DNA from: a bacterium
GTDB lineage: Bacteria > Auribacterota > Tritonobacteria > UBA1439
Direction: 5' to 3'
Assembly: GCA_028716845.1 (NCBI GenBank)
Contig: JAQUPF010000019.1
Location: 1 to 36,307 of the forward strand
Length of the DNA stretch: 36,307 nt
Numbering within the stretch: position 1 is the stretch's first letter; each line of letters begins with the position of its first letter. Below, piece after piece: positions 23,063 through 29,415 of this stretch. The notes beneath the pieces are model-generated. The model had not been told where the DNA came from, searched no databases, and saw only the letters and a list, made by a program, of their open reading frames with translations. The position numbers and the translations under genes are program-made.

Positions 23063-25434
23063 GCCCTCCCCCGCCGCCCGCGGCGGATCCCGGGGAAGAG
23101 GTGCCTGAGGAGCTGCCCGACATCCCGCACGTAGGCGAAGGAGAGCTCCCGGCGGAGGACGGCGGGGATCTCGAGCAGGTCCTTCCGGTTCTTCTCCGGG
23201 ATGATCACCTTCCGCAGCCCGGCCCGGCGGGCGGCGAGCACCTTCTCCTTGACCCCGCCGACGGGGAGGATCTTCCCGGTGAGGGTGATCTCCCCCGTCA
23301 TCCCGACCCGCCAGTCGAGCGGCTGCCCCCTGAGGAGCGAGACGAGCGCCGCGGCGATCGCCGCGCCGGCCGACGGGCCGTCCTTCGGGATGGCGCCCGC
23401 GGGGACGTGGATGTGGACGTCGCTCTTGTCGAAGAAATCCTCCGCGACGCCGAGCCGGCGGGCGTTGCTCCGCACGAGGCTCATGGCGGCCATCGCCGAC
23501 TCCTTCATGACGTCGCCGAGCTGCCCCGTCAGGGTGAGGCCCTTCTTCCCCCGCATCCGCTTCGCCTCGATGAAGAGGATCTCCCCCCCCGTCGCCGTCC
23601 AGGCGAGGCCGATGGCGACGCCGGGCTCGCTCGTCCGCTCGGCGAGCTCCGGGAAGAAGCGGACGGGGCCGAGGAAGGACTTGAGGGAGGCGCGCGTGAC
23701 GGCGACCGGCCTCGTGCGGCCCTGGGCGACGGCCTTCGCGACCTTCCGGCAGACCGCGGCGATCTCGCGCTCGAGGTTCCGGAGCCCCGCCTCGCGGGTG
23801 TAGTCGCGGATGATCCCCTCGATCGCGTCCTTGCCGAACCGGACGCGCGCCGCCGTGAGGCCGTGCTCGCGGAGCTGCCGCGGGATGAGGTAGCCGCGGG
23901 CGATCCGGACCTTCTCCTCCTCCGTGTAGCCGGGGAGCTCGAGCACCTCCATCCGGTCGCGGAGGGCCGGCGGGACCGGCTCGAGGATGTTGGCGGTGGT
24001 GATGAACATGACGCGGGAGAGGTCGAACGGGACCTCGAGGTAGTGGTCGGAGAAGGAGTAGTTCTGCTCCGGGTCAAGCACCTCGAGGAGCGCGCTCGAC
24101 GGGTCGCCGCGGAAGTCGACGCCGATCTTGTCCACCTCGTCGATCATGAAGACCGGGTTCCTGGACCCGCACTTCTTGATGTTCTGGATGACGCGCCCCG
24201 GCAGCGCCCCGACGTAGGTCCGGCGGTGGCCCCTGATCTCCGCCTCGTCCCGTACGCCCCCGAGCGAGATCCGTATGAACCTCCGCCCCATCGCCGCCGC
24301 GATCGACTTGCCGAGGGACGTCTTTCCGACCCCGGGCGGCCCGACGAAGCAGAGGATCGGTCCCTTCGTGTCGCGCTTGATCTTCCGCACCGCGAGGTGC
24401 TCCAGGATGCGCTCCTTGACCTTCTCCAGGTCGTAGTGGTCCCGGTCGAGGATCCGCTTCGCCCGGCGGATGTCGAGGGAGTCCTCCGTCGCCGCGGCCC
24501 AGGGGAGGCTCACGAGCCACTCGAGGTAGGTCTTCGACACCGTGTACTCGGGCGCGGCCGGGTTGATGGTGGCGAAGCGGCCGAGCTCCCGGCGCGCCGT
24601 CTCCTCCACCTCCTTCGGCATCCGGGCCTTCGCGATGCGCCCCTCGAACTCGCGCACCTCCCGGGACTGCTCGTCCTCCTCCCCGAGCTCCTTCTGGATG
24701 GCCTTGAGCTGCTCCCGCAGGTAGTGCTCGCGCATCCCCTTGTTGATCGTGCTCTGCACGCTCGACTGGATCTTCGTGCCGAGCTCGAGGATCTCGAGCT
24801 CCCGGTTGATGGTGTGGAGGAGCTTCCGCAGCCGTTCCCGCACGTCGAGCTCCTCGAGGAGCTCCTGCTTCCCCGGGAGATCGACGTCCATGTTCGAGAC
24901 GATGAAATCGGCGAGCTTGCTCGGCTCCGAGATGTTGAGGACCGTCATCTGGAGCTCCCTCGCGGGCACCGGGGAGAGCGAGAGGATCTTCTGGAATCCG
25001 TTCGACACGCTGCGGGTGAGGGCCTGGAGCTCCTTGCCCCCCTCGACGATGTCGTCGAGGGGGGTGACGGCGGCCCTGAGGTACGGCTCCTCCTGGATGA
25101 CGCGCTCCAGGCGGAACCGCTGGAGGCCCTGGATGATGATGTTCACCCGCTGGTCGGGGAAGCGGATCATCTTGTGGATCCGACAGACCGTCCCGAACGA
25201 GAAGAGGTCGCCGGAACGGGGGTCCTCCGTGTCGGCCTTCCGCTGGGCGACGAGGCCGACGAGCTTGTCGCCCGAGAGGGCGTCGTTGATGAGGCGGATC
25301 GACTTCTCCCGGCCGACGAGGAGGGGCGCGATCATGAACGGGAAGATGACCGTGTCGCGGAGCGGGAGGACGCCCAGCTCGGCCGGGATGGAGGGCCTCG
25401 CGGCGTTGTCTGCCTGCGGCTGCTGTTCCTGCAT
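23059..25434 (-). CDS. lon: ATP-dependent protease Lon
   Basis: A 791-residue LonA protease. The N-terminal substrate-binding domain begins LGVLPLRDTVIFPFMIAPLLVGR, a long helical linker follows, then the AAA+ domain with Walker A GPPGVGKTSLGKS and Walker B FMIDEVDKIG, and finally the protease domain with catalytic S688 (PKDGPSAG) and K731 (GGVKEK). It degrades misfolded and regulatory proteins in the cytoplasm. I use ATG 25434, 2 bases after the hsp20 stop, with GGAGGGG about 6 bases before it; a GTG at 25440 that overlaps the hsp20 stop (GTGA) would add two residues. A longer upstream frame is only the shadow of hsp20. Confidence 0.96.
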   Translation of the reverse strand: MQEQQPQADNAARPSIPAELGVLPLRDTVIFPFMIAPLLVGREKSIRLINDALSGDKLVGLVAQRKADTEDPRSGDLFSFGTVCRIHKMIRFPDQRVNIIIQGLQRFRLERVIQEEPYLRAAVTPLDDIVEGGKELQALTRSVSNGFQKILSLSPVPARELQMTVLNISEPSKLADFIVSNMDVDLPGKQELLEELDVRERLRKLLHTINRELEILELGTKIQSSVQSTINKGMREHYLREQLKAIQKELGEEDEQSREVREFEGRIAKARMPKEVEETARRELGRFATINPAAPEYTVSKTYLEWLVSLPWAAATEDSLDIRRAKRILDRDHYDLEKVKERILEHLAVRKIKRDTKGPILCFVGPPGVGKTSLGKSIAAAMGRRFIRISLGGVRDEAEIRGHRRTYVGALPGRVIQNIKKCGSRNPVFMIDEVDKIGVDFRGDPSSALLEVLDPEQNYSFSDHYLEVPFDLSRVMFITTANILEPVPPALRDRMEVLELPGYTEEEKVRIARGYLIPRQLREHGLTAARVRFGKDAIEGIIRDYTREAGLRNLEREIAAVCRKVAKAVAQGRTRPVAVTRASLKSFLGPVRFFPELAERTSEPGVAIGLAWTATGGEILFIEAKRMRGKKGLTLTGQLGDVMKESAMAAMSLVRSNARRLGVAEDFFDKSDVHIHVPAGAIPKDGPSAGAAIAAALVSLLRGQPLDWRVGMTGEITLTGKILPVGGVKEKVLAARRAGLRKVIIPEKNRKDLLEIPAVLRRELSFAYVRDVGQLLRHLFPGIRRGRRGRA

Positions 25435-25436
25435 CC

Positions 25437-25841
25437 TCACCCCTCCCCCCCGCCCCGCCGCCTCGGCAGCCTGACCTCCAGGAGCCCCTCGCGGTAGACG
25501 GCGGAGACGGCGTCCTCCCGGACGGGGCTGGCGATCCGCACGCGGCGCTCGAAGGCGCCGTACTCGATCTCGAGGCGGTGGTAGGTCACCTTGCGGCCGG
25601 CCGGCCGCTCCCGGCGACGCCCCCTGATGACGAGGATGTCGGCGACGAGCTCGACGCTGATGTCCCGCCGCCGCATGCCGGCGATCTCCATCCTGACGAC
25701 CGTTCCCTCCTCGGTCTCGAAGACGTCGATCGCCGGGTCGAAACGGGCCTCCCGCGAGACCGCCCCGGCGGTCTCGCCGCCGTACGGATCCCGGCTCCCC
25801 TCCATCTCCCACGGTCCGTTGAAGATCAGCCGGGTTCTCAT
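25437..25841 (-). CDS. Small heat-shock protein (Hsp20/alpha-crystallin)
   Basis: A 134-residue holdase chaperone. The alpha-crystallin domain runs from FDPAIDVFETEEGTVVRMEI to the closing AVYREGLLEVRLPRR, which corresponds to the family's A-x-x-x-x-G-x-L-x-[VI]-x-[LI]-P motif. The C-terminal I-x-I/V tail motif that bridges oligomers is not present; the protein stops soon after RLPRRRGGGEG. It probably captures unfolded proteins, some of which the adjacent Lon could degrade. It is the first gene of a seven-gene minus-strand run. No CIRCE element is visible upstream; only a good extended -10 promoter. Confidence 0.9.
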   Translation of the reverse strand: MRTRLIFNGPWEMEGSRDPYGGETAGAVSREARFDPAIDVFETEEGTVVRMEIAGMRRRDISVELVADILVIRGRRRERPAGRKVTYHRLEIEYGAFERRVRIASPVREDAVSAVYREGLLEVRLPRRRGGGEG

Positions 25842-25873
25842 GGTCCCTCCGCGATCGCGCGCCGCCGTTCGGG

Positions 25874-25882
25874 ATTATACCA
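25874..25882 (-). promoter_or_regulatory. Extended -10 promoter for the hsp20-lon run
   Basis: On the minus strand TGGTATAAT (25882-25874), a consensus TATAAT with an upstream TG. The -35 is poor, as usual for extended -10 promoters. The start codon of hsp20 is 33 bases downstream. No CIRCE-type inverted repeat or sigma-32 consensus is seen. Confidence 0.55.
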
Positions 25883-25904
25883 CAGTCGGTGGGGACAGAG
25901 TTCA

Positions 25905-26096
25905 GCCGCAGATGGAAGCGGATATTCGCTGATTGAACGCCGGGGGAGGAGCTTCCCACCCTCGGCTTTCAACGCGGTACCGTGGTCACATCCGCGGGAA
26001 TCCGCGTTGATCAGCGGCACGTGCACTTTCTCTTTCGGTTTTCGGCTGTAATCGGAGCCGCGAAGATCCGTTAATGATTCGTGCGAATCCGTGGTG
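25905..26096. repeat. Dispersed GCGGAT/ATCCGC inverted repeat, copy C (long form)
   Basis: Left arm starting GCCGCAGATGGAAGCGGAT (25905) and right arm ATCCGCGGGAATCCGCG at 25990, which ends TTGATCAGCGGC at 26018, are imperfect inverted copies. A further set of ATCCGT/ATTCGTGCGAATCCGTGG words lies at 26069-26096. The GATCAACGCGGAT core (reverse strand) is identical to copy D. This fills the gap of about 337 bases between hsp20 and the small HhH gene; no gene is supported in it. Confidence 0.6.
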
Positions 26097-26131
26097 CAGG
26101 GTCCATTGTCGTCCGCGGCGGACGGCGGCGG

Positions 26132-26161
26132 TTGACGGGCGGGGGCGCGCCGCGCTATAGT
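26132..26161 (+). promoter_or_regulatory. Sigma-70 promoter for the small HhH gene
   Basis: TTGACG (26132-26137), 18-bp spacer, TATAGT (26156-26161). The ATG at 26179 has GGGGGAGGAGG in front of it. Confidence 0.6.
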
Positions 26162-26178
26162 TGCCGGGGGAGGAGGCG

Positions 26179-26376
26179 ATGAAGAGAAGGGTCAACATCA
26201 ACCGCGCCGCGGCGGTGGTGCTCGAGCAGTTGCCGCTCATCGGGCCGAAGCGGGCCGCCCGCATCGTCGCCGACCGGCGCGCGCGGGGGCCGTTCGGCTC
26301 CGTCGACGACCTTGACCGGGTGCCCGGCATCGGCCCCCGGATCGTGGCGCGGCTCAGGCCGCACGTCACGGTCTGA
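26179..26376 (+). CDS. 65-residue helix-hairpin-helix (ComEA-domain) protein
   Basis: A very small protein made of a single ComEA-type (HhH)2 domain: VNINRAAAVVLEQLPLIGPKRAARIVADRR, then GPFGSVDDLDRVPGIGPRIVARLRPHV. Both hairpins keep the G-I/P-G core (LIGPKRA and GIGPRIV), so double-stranded DNA binding is plausible, unlike the exported relative at 9913-10401 whose first hairpin is degenerate. It has no signal peptide, so it would stay in the cytoplasm unless carried by a partner. ATG 26179 is chosen because of the strong GGAGGAGG site 4 bases upstream; an earlier TTG would lie inside the -10 box. It has its own promoter. Known free-standing ComEA-domain proteins function in DNA uptake or repair; the job here is unknown. 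Confidence 0.8.
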   Translation: MKRRVNINRAAAVVLEQLPLIGPKRAARIVADRRARGPFGSVDDLDRVPGIGPRIVARLRPHVTV

Positions 26377-26524
26377 TTTCAGCCGCGGTTCGACGCGGCA
26401 ATCAACCGAGGCGGGAACTCCGCCGCCTGAGGCGTTCCACGTTCGGCGTTGAACTTTCAACAGTGGGTTGATACGTGGGGAATCGTTTCGTCGCGTTCCC
26501 CCCGGACACTGCGGATTTTTTCTG

Positions 26525-26553
26525 TCGACAGGGGGCCGGGAATGATCCATAAT
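26525..26553 (+). promoter_or_regulatory. Probable sigma-70 promoter for the Thr/Ala/Glu-repeat gene
   Basis: TCGACA (26525-26530), 17-bp spacer, CATAAT (26548-26553). The predicted leader is about 68 bases and ends in a strong AAGGAGG site. The rest of 26377-26627 shows a few short GC hairpins and no gene. Confidence 0.45.
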
Positions 26554-26627
26554 TCCCTCCACACTCGCGCTGTCATATCCGCGAGGGTGTCCCATCCCCA
26601 GGGAGCGCGAGAAAGGAGGGTGAGAGC

Positions 26628-26981
26628 GTGAGGAACTGCATGGTGTTCTCCGCGGTGCTCGTGCTTGCGGCATCCGGGATCGCGGTCGCCCAGGATCAGC
26701 CCGCGCAGAGCCCCGCCACAACGGCGGAGGTGATGACGACGGAGGACGTCACCGTCGAGACGGGCGCGGCCCCGGCCGAGGAGGCCGCGGCACCGGCGAC
26801 CACCGCCGACGTCGCCACGACCGAGGCGGCGCCCGAGGCCGAGGAGGCCGCGGCACCGGCGACCACCGCGGACGTCACCACCACCGAGACGGCGCCCGAG
26901 GCCGAGGAGCCGGCGGCCCCGGCGACCACGGCGGACGTCACCACGACCGAGACGGCCCCGGCGCCGCCGGACATGGAGTAG
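26628..26981 (+). CDS. Secreted Ala/Thr/Glu/Pro repeat protein
   Basis: A 117-residue protein with a signal peptide (VLVLAASGIAVAQ, cleaved near residue 22) and a mature part made almost only of Ala, Thr, Glu, Val, Pro and Asp. Three units of about 21 residues repeat, each containing AAAPATTADV or PAAPATTADV and then a TTE(A/T)AP segment; at the DNA level the period is 63 bases. Such a sequence should be disordered and acidic in the periplasm or outside the cell. No family is recognised. The GTG start at 26628 has AAAGGAGG about 8 bases upstream; the next ATG (26640) lacks a site. A strong terminator follows, so it is a well-defined single-gene transcript. Confidence 0.75.
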   Translation: MRNCMVFSAVLVLAASGIAVAQDQPAQSPATTAEVMTTEDVTVETGAAPAEEAAAPATTADVATTEAAPEAEEAAAPATTADVTTTETAPEAEEPAAPATTADVTTTETAPAPPDME

Positions 26982-27004
26982 GATCGAAGCCGGACGCCTG
27001 CGGC

Positions 27005-27045
27005 AAGGGGCGGCGGGCCGATCGCGGCCCGCCGCCCCTTTTTTT
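27005..27045 (+). terminator. Strong Rho-independent terminator
   Basis: A 16-bp perfect stem (27005-27020 with 27025-27040) around an ATCG loop, ending in a run of seven T (27039-27045). It terminates the repeat-protein transcript. Confidence 0.92.
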
Positions 27046-27054
27046 CCGGCGCGC

Positions 27055-27600
27055 CTACCGCAGCTCCCGCCCGTCGGGGACGGCGAATACGTTCCCCCCG
27101 AGATGGTGGAGGCTCCGCGCGCGGGGCGAGCGCATCATCCATCGTTTCGTGAAGAGCCCCCGCTCGGCGGCCGCCGCGACGACCCGTGCGATGAAGAGGT
27201 TGTGCCTCCGCGCGAGGCGCGCCCCGCCGGGGAGCACCCTGCACTCGAGGTGGCCGATGCATTCCGCCACCCGCGGCGCCCGCACCCTCCTCGCCCGCGT
27301 CGGCGTGAGGCCGAACCGCCTGAACTTGTCGCACTCTCTTCCCGAGACGCTCCCGCAGCCGACGACCTGCCGGAGGAGCGACCGGTTCGGCACGTTGAGG
27401 ACGAACTCCCCCGTCTCCATGACGCTCCGGAAGCTGTCGTTCTCCTCCGAGAGCACCACCGCGACGAGGTCGGCGTCCACCGGCGTCACCCACGAGACGG
27501 CGCAGACGTTCGCCCGCCCGCGGCGCCGGGTCGAGAGGAGGAGGACCGGCCCGTGGTTGATGAGCCGGTACGCGTTCGAGAGCGGGACGCCCGCCTTCAT
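27055..27600 (-). CDS. Flavin reductase-like / FMN-binding split-barrel protein
   Basis: A 181-residue protein of the flavin reductase-like domain family (flavoredoxin, HpaC-type split barrel). The pattern GPVLLLSTRRRGRANVCAVSWVTPV, then SFRSVMETGEFVLNVPN, and the H-x-F-I-A-R segment near RRHNLFIARV are typical. It should bind FMN and either reduce it with NAD(P)H or carry electrons; flavoredoxin-like members are common in anaerobes. The start at 27600 gives a normal N-terminus (MKAGVPLSNAYRLINHGPV). It is transcribed towards the terminator of the repeat-protein gene and is alone on its strand here. Confidence 0.84.
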   Translation of the reverse strand: MKAGVPLSNAYRLINHGPVLLLSTRRRGRANVCAVSWVTPVDADLVAVVLSEENDSFRSVMETGEFVLNVPNRSLLRQVVGCGSVSGRECDKFRRFGLTPTRARRVRAPRVAECIGHLECRVLPGGARLARRHNLFIARVVAAAAERGLFTKRWMMRSPRARSLHHLGGNVFAVPDGRELR

Positions 27601-27684
27601 CGCGTCGCCTCCCCCGCGGCGGCCGCCGGGCGGCCGTGCCGCGGTGAATGAGAATAGTTATCCATGGAAATCATGTCGCCTCCC

Positions 27685-27713
27685 TTGACACGCGGCCCGT
27701 ATCGGGCTACATT
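27685..27713 (+). promoter_or_regulatory. Strong sigma-70 promoter for the CxxC protein gene
   Basis: Consensus TTGACA (27685-27690), 17-bp spacer, TACATT (27708-27713). The start codon is at 27739. Confidence 0.65.
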
Positions 27714-27738
27714 GATTGCGGAAAGGATACCCCCACAC

Positions 27739-28059
27739 ATGAAGACACTGATACTTGTCGCCTGCGTCGCAGCCGTCGCGGCCGCCGTGCAGCCGGCGGC
27801 GGCCGAGAACCCCGTCGCCGCCTCGAGATGCGAGGCGTGCGGCAAGCTCATCGGGAGGGAGGTCAGGGGGACCGAGCTCTCCGAGGATCCCGACTTCAAG
27901 CAGAACGGCATGTTCCAGGTCTGCCAGGAGTGCCTCGACGGGAAGATGAACCGGGAGGCGCAGGCGTCCCTCACGCAGCTCGCGATGCGCTACAAGTGGA
28001 ACAGCATCGCCCACAACAAGGGACTCGCCTTCAAGCCGCTCCGCCGCCCCGGGCGGTAG
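27739..28059 (+). CDS. Exported small protein with two CxxC pairs
   Basis: A 106-residue protein: signal peptide (MKTLILVACVAAVAAAVQPAAA, cleavage near residue 22), then CEACGKLIG (Cys 31 and 34 by count from the start) and, about 36 residues later, CQECLDG. The two pairs are spaced like a treble-clef or zinc-ribbon site. A basic C-terminus follows (SIAHNKGLAFKPLRRPGR). A metal-binding or disulphide-bonded role in the periplasm is inferred. No family is recognised. ATG 27739 is taken because it begins the signal peptide and lies 25 bases after a strong -10. It converges on the Thr-Pro linker protein. Confidence 0.76.
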   Translation: MKTLILVACVAAVAAAVQPAAAENPVAASRCEACGKLIGREVRGTELSEDPDFKQNGMFQVCQECLDGKMNREAQASLTQLAMRYKWNSIAHNKGLAFKPLRRPGR

Positions 28060-28079
28060 CGCCGCGCGTCCCCCCGGCC

Positions 28080-28095
28080 GCTCCGCGCGCGGAGC
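28080..28095. terminator. 16-bp perfect palindrome between convergent genes
   Basis: GCTCCGCGCGCGGAGC is fully self-complementary and lies between the stops of the CxxC gene and the opposing Thr-Pro linker gene. It has no T-run, so a terminator role is uncertain. Confidence 0.35.
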
Positions 28096-28105
28096 GTGCC
28101 GCCCT

Positions 28106-29170
28106 TCAGTTGTAGAAGATCTCCCAGCCCTTCACCAGGTAATCGTCGTAGTGGCCGGTGTCCGGCCGTCGCGCGGACTTGAAGGTGATCTGGTTCCAAC
28201 CGGCCTTGAGGAACCACGGCGGGACGACCGCCCGGTCCCGGCGCCATGCGTTCGCGTTGCGGAGGCCCGGGATGCAGCCGAGGAAGCGGCCGTTGATGGA
28301 GACCGGGTTGTCCGCGTCGTAGGTCCCGAAGTACCAGCCGCGCAGCACCACCGGCCCCGACGGCGCCGCATCGAGGAAGAACTGTTCGGAAACCGTCGTC
28401 CCCTCGGGGCGGGGCACCTCCCACTTCGCCATGTACGGGTCGTAGGCGTCACCGACGTGGCGGGTCTTGTCGATGAGCGCCGCGCGGTGCAGGAAAGGCG
28501 TGAACGGATCCGAGATCGCCGCCGGCGTATCGTCGTCCCGCACGAACCGGCCGGTGTCCATGCGGACGAAGACCGCCGCGACGGCGTGCGTCCCGTCGTA
28601 GATTTCAGCGGCGACCGCGTCGATCGCGACCGATCCGCTCACGGGGAGGGGCGGGAAGGAGGCACCGGAGGAGGTCGGGGGCCCGAGGGCACCCCTGGAG
28701 AGGTACGTCCCCCGCATTCCCGGGCCGAAGATGCGGACGTCCCCTCCGGAGGAGAGATCCCGGATCCCGGCCGGCCCCCCGCCGACGGCGGGGTCACGGA
28801 CGGCCGCGAGGAAGACGGCGAGCGGAACGCCCTCGTAATCGTCCATCGTGAAATCGCACGCGTAATCCAGATACACGATCCCCTCCGATCCGGCAGCCGC
28901 ATTCAGCGTGAGGTAATTCGGGACCGGCGTGGGCGTCCGGGCGGGAATCCGCGTCGGCGTGGGCGTCGGGGTCCGGGTCGGGGTGGGCGTCCGGGTGGGT
29001 GTCCGCGTCGGCGTCTCCGTGGGGCTCGGCGTCTCCGTGGGGCTCGGCGTCTCCGTGGGGGTCTCGTCCGCGCCGGCCCGGCCGCCGAGGCAGATGGCGG
29101 CGGCAATGAGGGCGCACCCGACCCGCCGCATCAGACGGCCGCGCCCGCCCTTCGCCTCATCCGCCCGCAT
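28106..29170 (-). CDS. Secreted protein with Thr-Pro-rich linker, unknown function
   Basis: A 354-residue protein. The likely signal peptide is MRRVGCALIAAAICLGGRAGA, either from the chosen ATG 29170 (with a 14-residue polar extension) or from ATG 29128. The chosen start has GGGAAGGGGGGG just upstream. The signal is followed by about 50 residues of TPTETPSP and TPTRTPTP repeats, then a globular, probably beta-rich region to the C-terminus that includes the VYLDYACDFTMDDYEGVPLA strand, an extended loop region and a C-terminal GRFLGCIPGLRN...WNQITFKSA. No family is recognised. Linkers of this kind normally separate a surface domain from the cell wall or from an anchor. The DNA of the linker is a minisatellite at about 28920-29060. 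Confidence 0.68.
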   Translation of the reverse strand: MRADEAKGGRGRLMRRVGCALIAAAICLGGRAGADETPTETPSPTETPSPTETPTRTPTRTPTPTRTPTPTPTRIPARTPTPVPNYLTLNAAAGSEGIVYLDYACDFTMDDYEGVPLAVFLAAVRDPAVGGGPAGIRDLSSGGDVRIFGPGMRGTYLSRGALGPPTSSGASFPPLPVSGSVAIDAVAAEIYDGTHAVAAVFVRMDTGRFVRDDDTPAAISDPFTPFLHRAALIDKTRHVGDAYDPYMAKWEVPRPEGTTVSEQFFLDAAPSGPVVLRGWYFGTYDADNPVSINGRFLGCIPGLRNANAWRRDRAVVPPWFLKAGWNQITFKSARRPDTGHYDDYLVKGWEIFYN

Positions 29171-29263
29171 CTCCCCCCCCTTCCCGTCGCGCTTCCGACA
29201 TGATAGCGGTTCGGGGACCCCGCAGTGAACCATTTTCTCGCCGCGGATGACAATGGACCACAA

Positions 29264-29322
29264 GCCGCGGATCAACGCGGATCGAATTTGAACTGTAGTG
29301 AGGATCCGTGTCAATCCGTGGC
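29264..29322. repeat. Dispersed GCGGAT/ATCCGT inverted repeat, copy D
   Basis: Left arm GCCGCGGATCAACGCGGATC (29264-29283) and right arm GATCCGTGTCAATCCGTGGC (29303-29322) pair at 16 of 20 positions plus two G-U pairs. An additional CCGCGGATGA word is at 29240. It sits between divergent genes, just upstream of the glycosyltransferase promoter. The rest of 29171-29415 holds no gene. Confidence 0.7.
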
Positions 29323-29372
29323 GGATTCGTTCTTGTTTCCGGCGGCCGCGGCCCTCCGGCCCCGGGCCGCAG

Positions 29373-29401
29373 TTGATTGTGCCCTCCCGTTCCCCTATAC
29401 T
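29373..29401 (+). promoter_or_regulatory. Sigma-70 promoter for the glycosyltransferase run
   Basis: TTGATT (29373-29378), 17-bp spacer, TATACT (29396-29401). The start codon at 29416 is only 14 bases beyond the -10, so the leader is about 8 bases, with a minimal GAGG. Confidence 0.6.
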
Positions 29402-29415
29402 CACACGAGGCCCCC

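Noticed and set aside
23063-23123. N-terminal extension of the DUF2062 frame across the whole pfk gene
   Set aside because: The pfk reading frame holds all conserved motifs; the DUF2062 protein begins at the ATGA overlap.
25435-25959. N-terminal extension of lon to about 966 residues
   Set aside because: The extra part overlaps hsp20 in another frame and has no Lon similarity; the LonA N-terminal domain starts normally at the short form.
25842-26178. CIRCE or other heat-shock operator upstream of hsp20
   Set aside because: No TTAGCACTC-type inverted repeat is present. The inverted repeats seen belong to the dispersed GCGGAT family and recur upstream of unrelated genes.
28929-29060. CRISPR-like array in the G/T-rich repeats
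   Set aside because: The repeats are contiguous short coding units of a Thr-Pro linker, with no unique spacers.
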